Source of the DNA: an uncultured Oscillospiraceae bacterium
GTDB lineage: Bacteria > Bacillota > Clostridia > Oscillospirales > Oscillospiraceae
Assembly (NCBI GenBank): GCA_910588135.1
Contig: CAJUOT010000004.1
Coordinates: 1-64,000, forward strand
Reading direction: 5' to 3'
Length of the DNA: 64,000 nt
The notes under the pieces are model-generated. The model had not been told where the DNA came from. It saw nothing but the letters and a program-made list of their open reading frames with translations, and made no database searches. Position 1 is the first letter of the stretch, and every line of letters begins with the position of its first letter. This document shows positions 63,826 to 64,000 of this stretch, one piece after another. Both the position numbers and the translations under genes were made by a program.

Positions 63826-64000
63826 TCAGGACCACAGCTTGGACACGGAGATCTCCTGATAGATGCGCTCGATGGCCTCGGCAAACAGGTGGGCCACGGA
63901 CAGGTACTTGATTTTGGGGCAGAGCTCGCCGATGTTGTCCCGGGGCTGGATGGTGTCTAGGAACACCACCTCGTCCAGGGCAGAGTCGTTGATGCGCTGG
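63826..64000 (-). CDS. prs: Ribose-phosphate pyrophosphokinase, C-terminal end (partial)
   Basis: The last 57 codons: DEVVFLDTIQPRDNIGELCPKIK, then YLSVAHLFAEAIERIYQEISVSKLWS and TGA. This is the typical end of Prs, which makes PRPP from ribose-5-phosphate and ATP. The rest lies beyond the window. It precedes pth and mfd on the same strand. Confidence 0.93.
   Translation of the reverse strand, partial: QRINDSALDEVVFLDTIQPRDNIGELCPKIKYLSVAHLFAEAIERIYQEISVSKLWS

Noticed and set aside
1..64000. CRISPR arrays, rRNA genes, complete insertion sequences
   Set aside because: No regularly spaced repeats, no rRNA segments and no transposase genes were seen.

Overview
The window is a GC-rich chromosomal segment from a Gram-positive anaerobe. 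It most resembles the butyrate-producing Clostridia of the Oscillospiraceae type (Flavonifractor/Lawsonibacter/Oscillibacter-like). That placement is an inference from gene content and order: rpmH-rnpA-yidD-yidC-khpB diverging from dnaA-dnaN-S4-recF-remB-gyrB-gyrA, parA/parB plus a second ParB paralogue (Noc), prs-pth-mfd, HemZ, and a thiolase/CoA-transferase pair. The replication origin lies inside the window, most likely between dnaA and dnaN. Eight exact GTTTCACGTGAAAC palindromes (parS core) mark the same neighbourhood.

Layout. 1-3.4 kb: remnant of a phage-like element, with a LexA/CI-type repressor, a frameshifted Cro-like gene, small genes and a stump of a serine recombinase. 3.8-11.1 kb: a mobile element resembling an integrative mobilizable element. 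It carries a large serine recombinase with its own regulator, an SLH-domain secreted protein, a predicted small RNA, a second regulator, and a replication/mobilisation module (small OB-like protein, FtsK/TcpA-like ATPase, HUH rolling-circle Rep). 11.1-11.5 kb: tRNA-Val, tRNA-Glu and tRNA-Met operon. 11.6-13.7 kb: hemZ and an MBL hydrolase. 13.8-15.8 kb: accessory operon with a membrane-anchored XRE regulator and two secreted proteins. 16-19.2 kb: khpB-yidC-yidD-rnpA-rpmH. 19.5-31.8 kb: dnaA to rnhA and a YegP-like gene on the plus strand. 31.8-32.3 kb: a divergent ribbon-helix-helix/small-protein pair. 32.7-47.4 kb: mostly minus strand, with aspS, hisS and a Ham1-like gene behind a T-box leader, mgsA, a MinD-like gene, rsmG, mscL, serS, parB, parA, noc and yitT. 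47.6-51.8 kb: xpt, tadA, an ECF sigma/anti-sigma pair and an AraC regulator. 51.8-64 kb: butyryl-CoA transferase and thiolase, a P-type ATPase behind a yybP-ykoY (Mn2+) riboswitch, a foldase lipoprotein, mfd, pth and the 3' end of prs.

The most unusual signal is in the non-coding DNA. Several families of hairpin-rich dispersed repeats fill the gaps between housekeeping genes. At three genes (recF, rnhA, aspS) the last 75-90 bp of the coding sequence occurs twice, 210-228 bp apart, with a structured repeat between the copies. The distal copies keep ancestral signals (a parS site after recF, the transcription terminator after aspS). This suggests that small elements insert at gene ends and bring, or create, a replacement 3' end. 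A fourth place (58.1-58.3 kb) has the same architecture without a coding copy. One repeat of the second family has become part of a coding sequence. I know of no described element with this behaviour, but I could not search databases.
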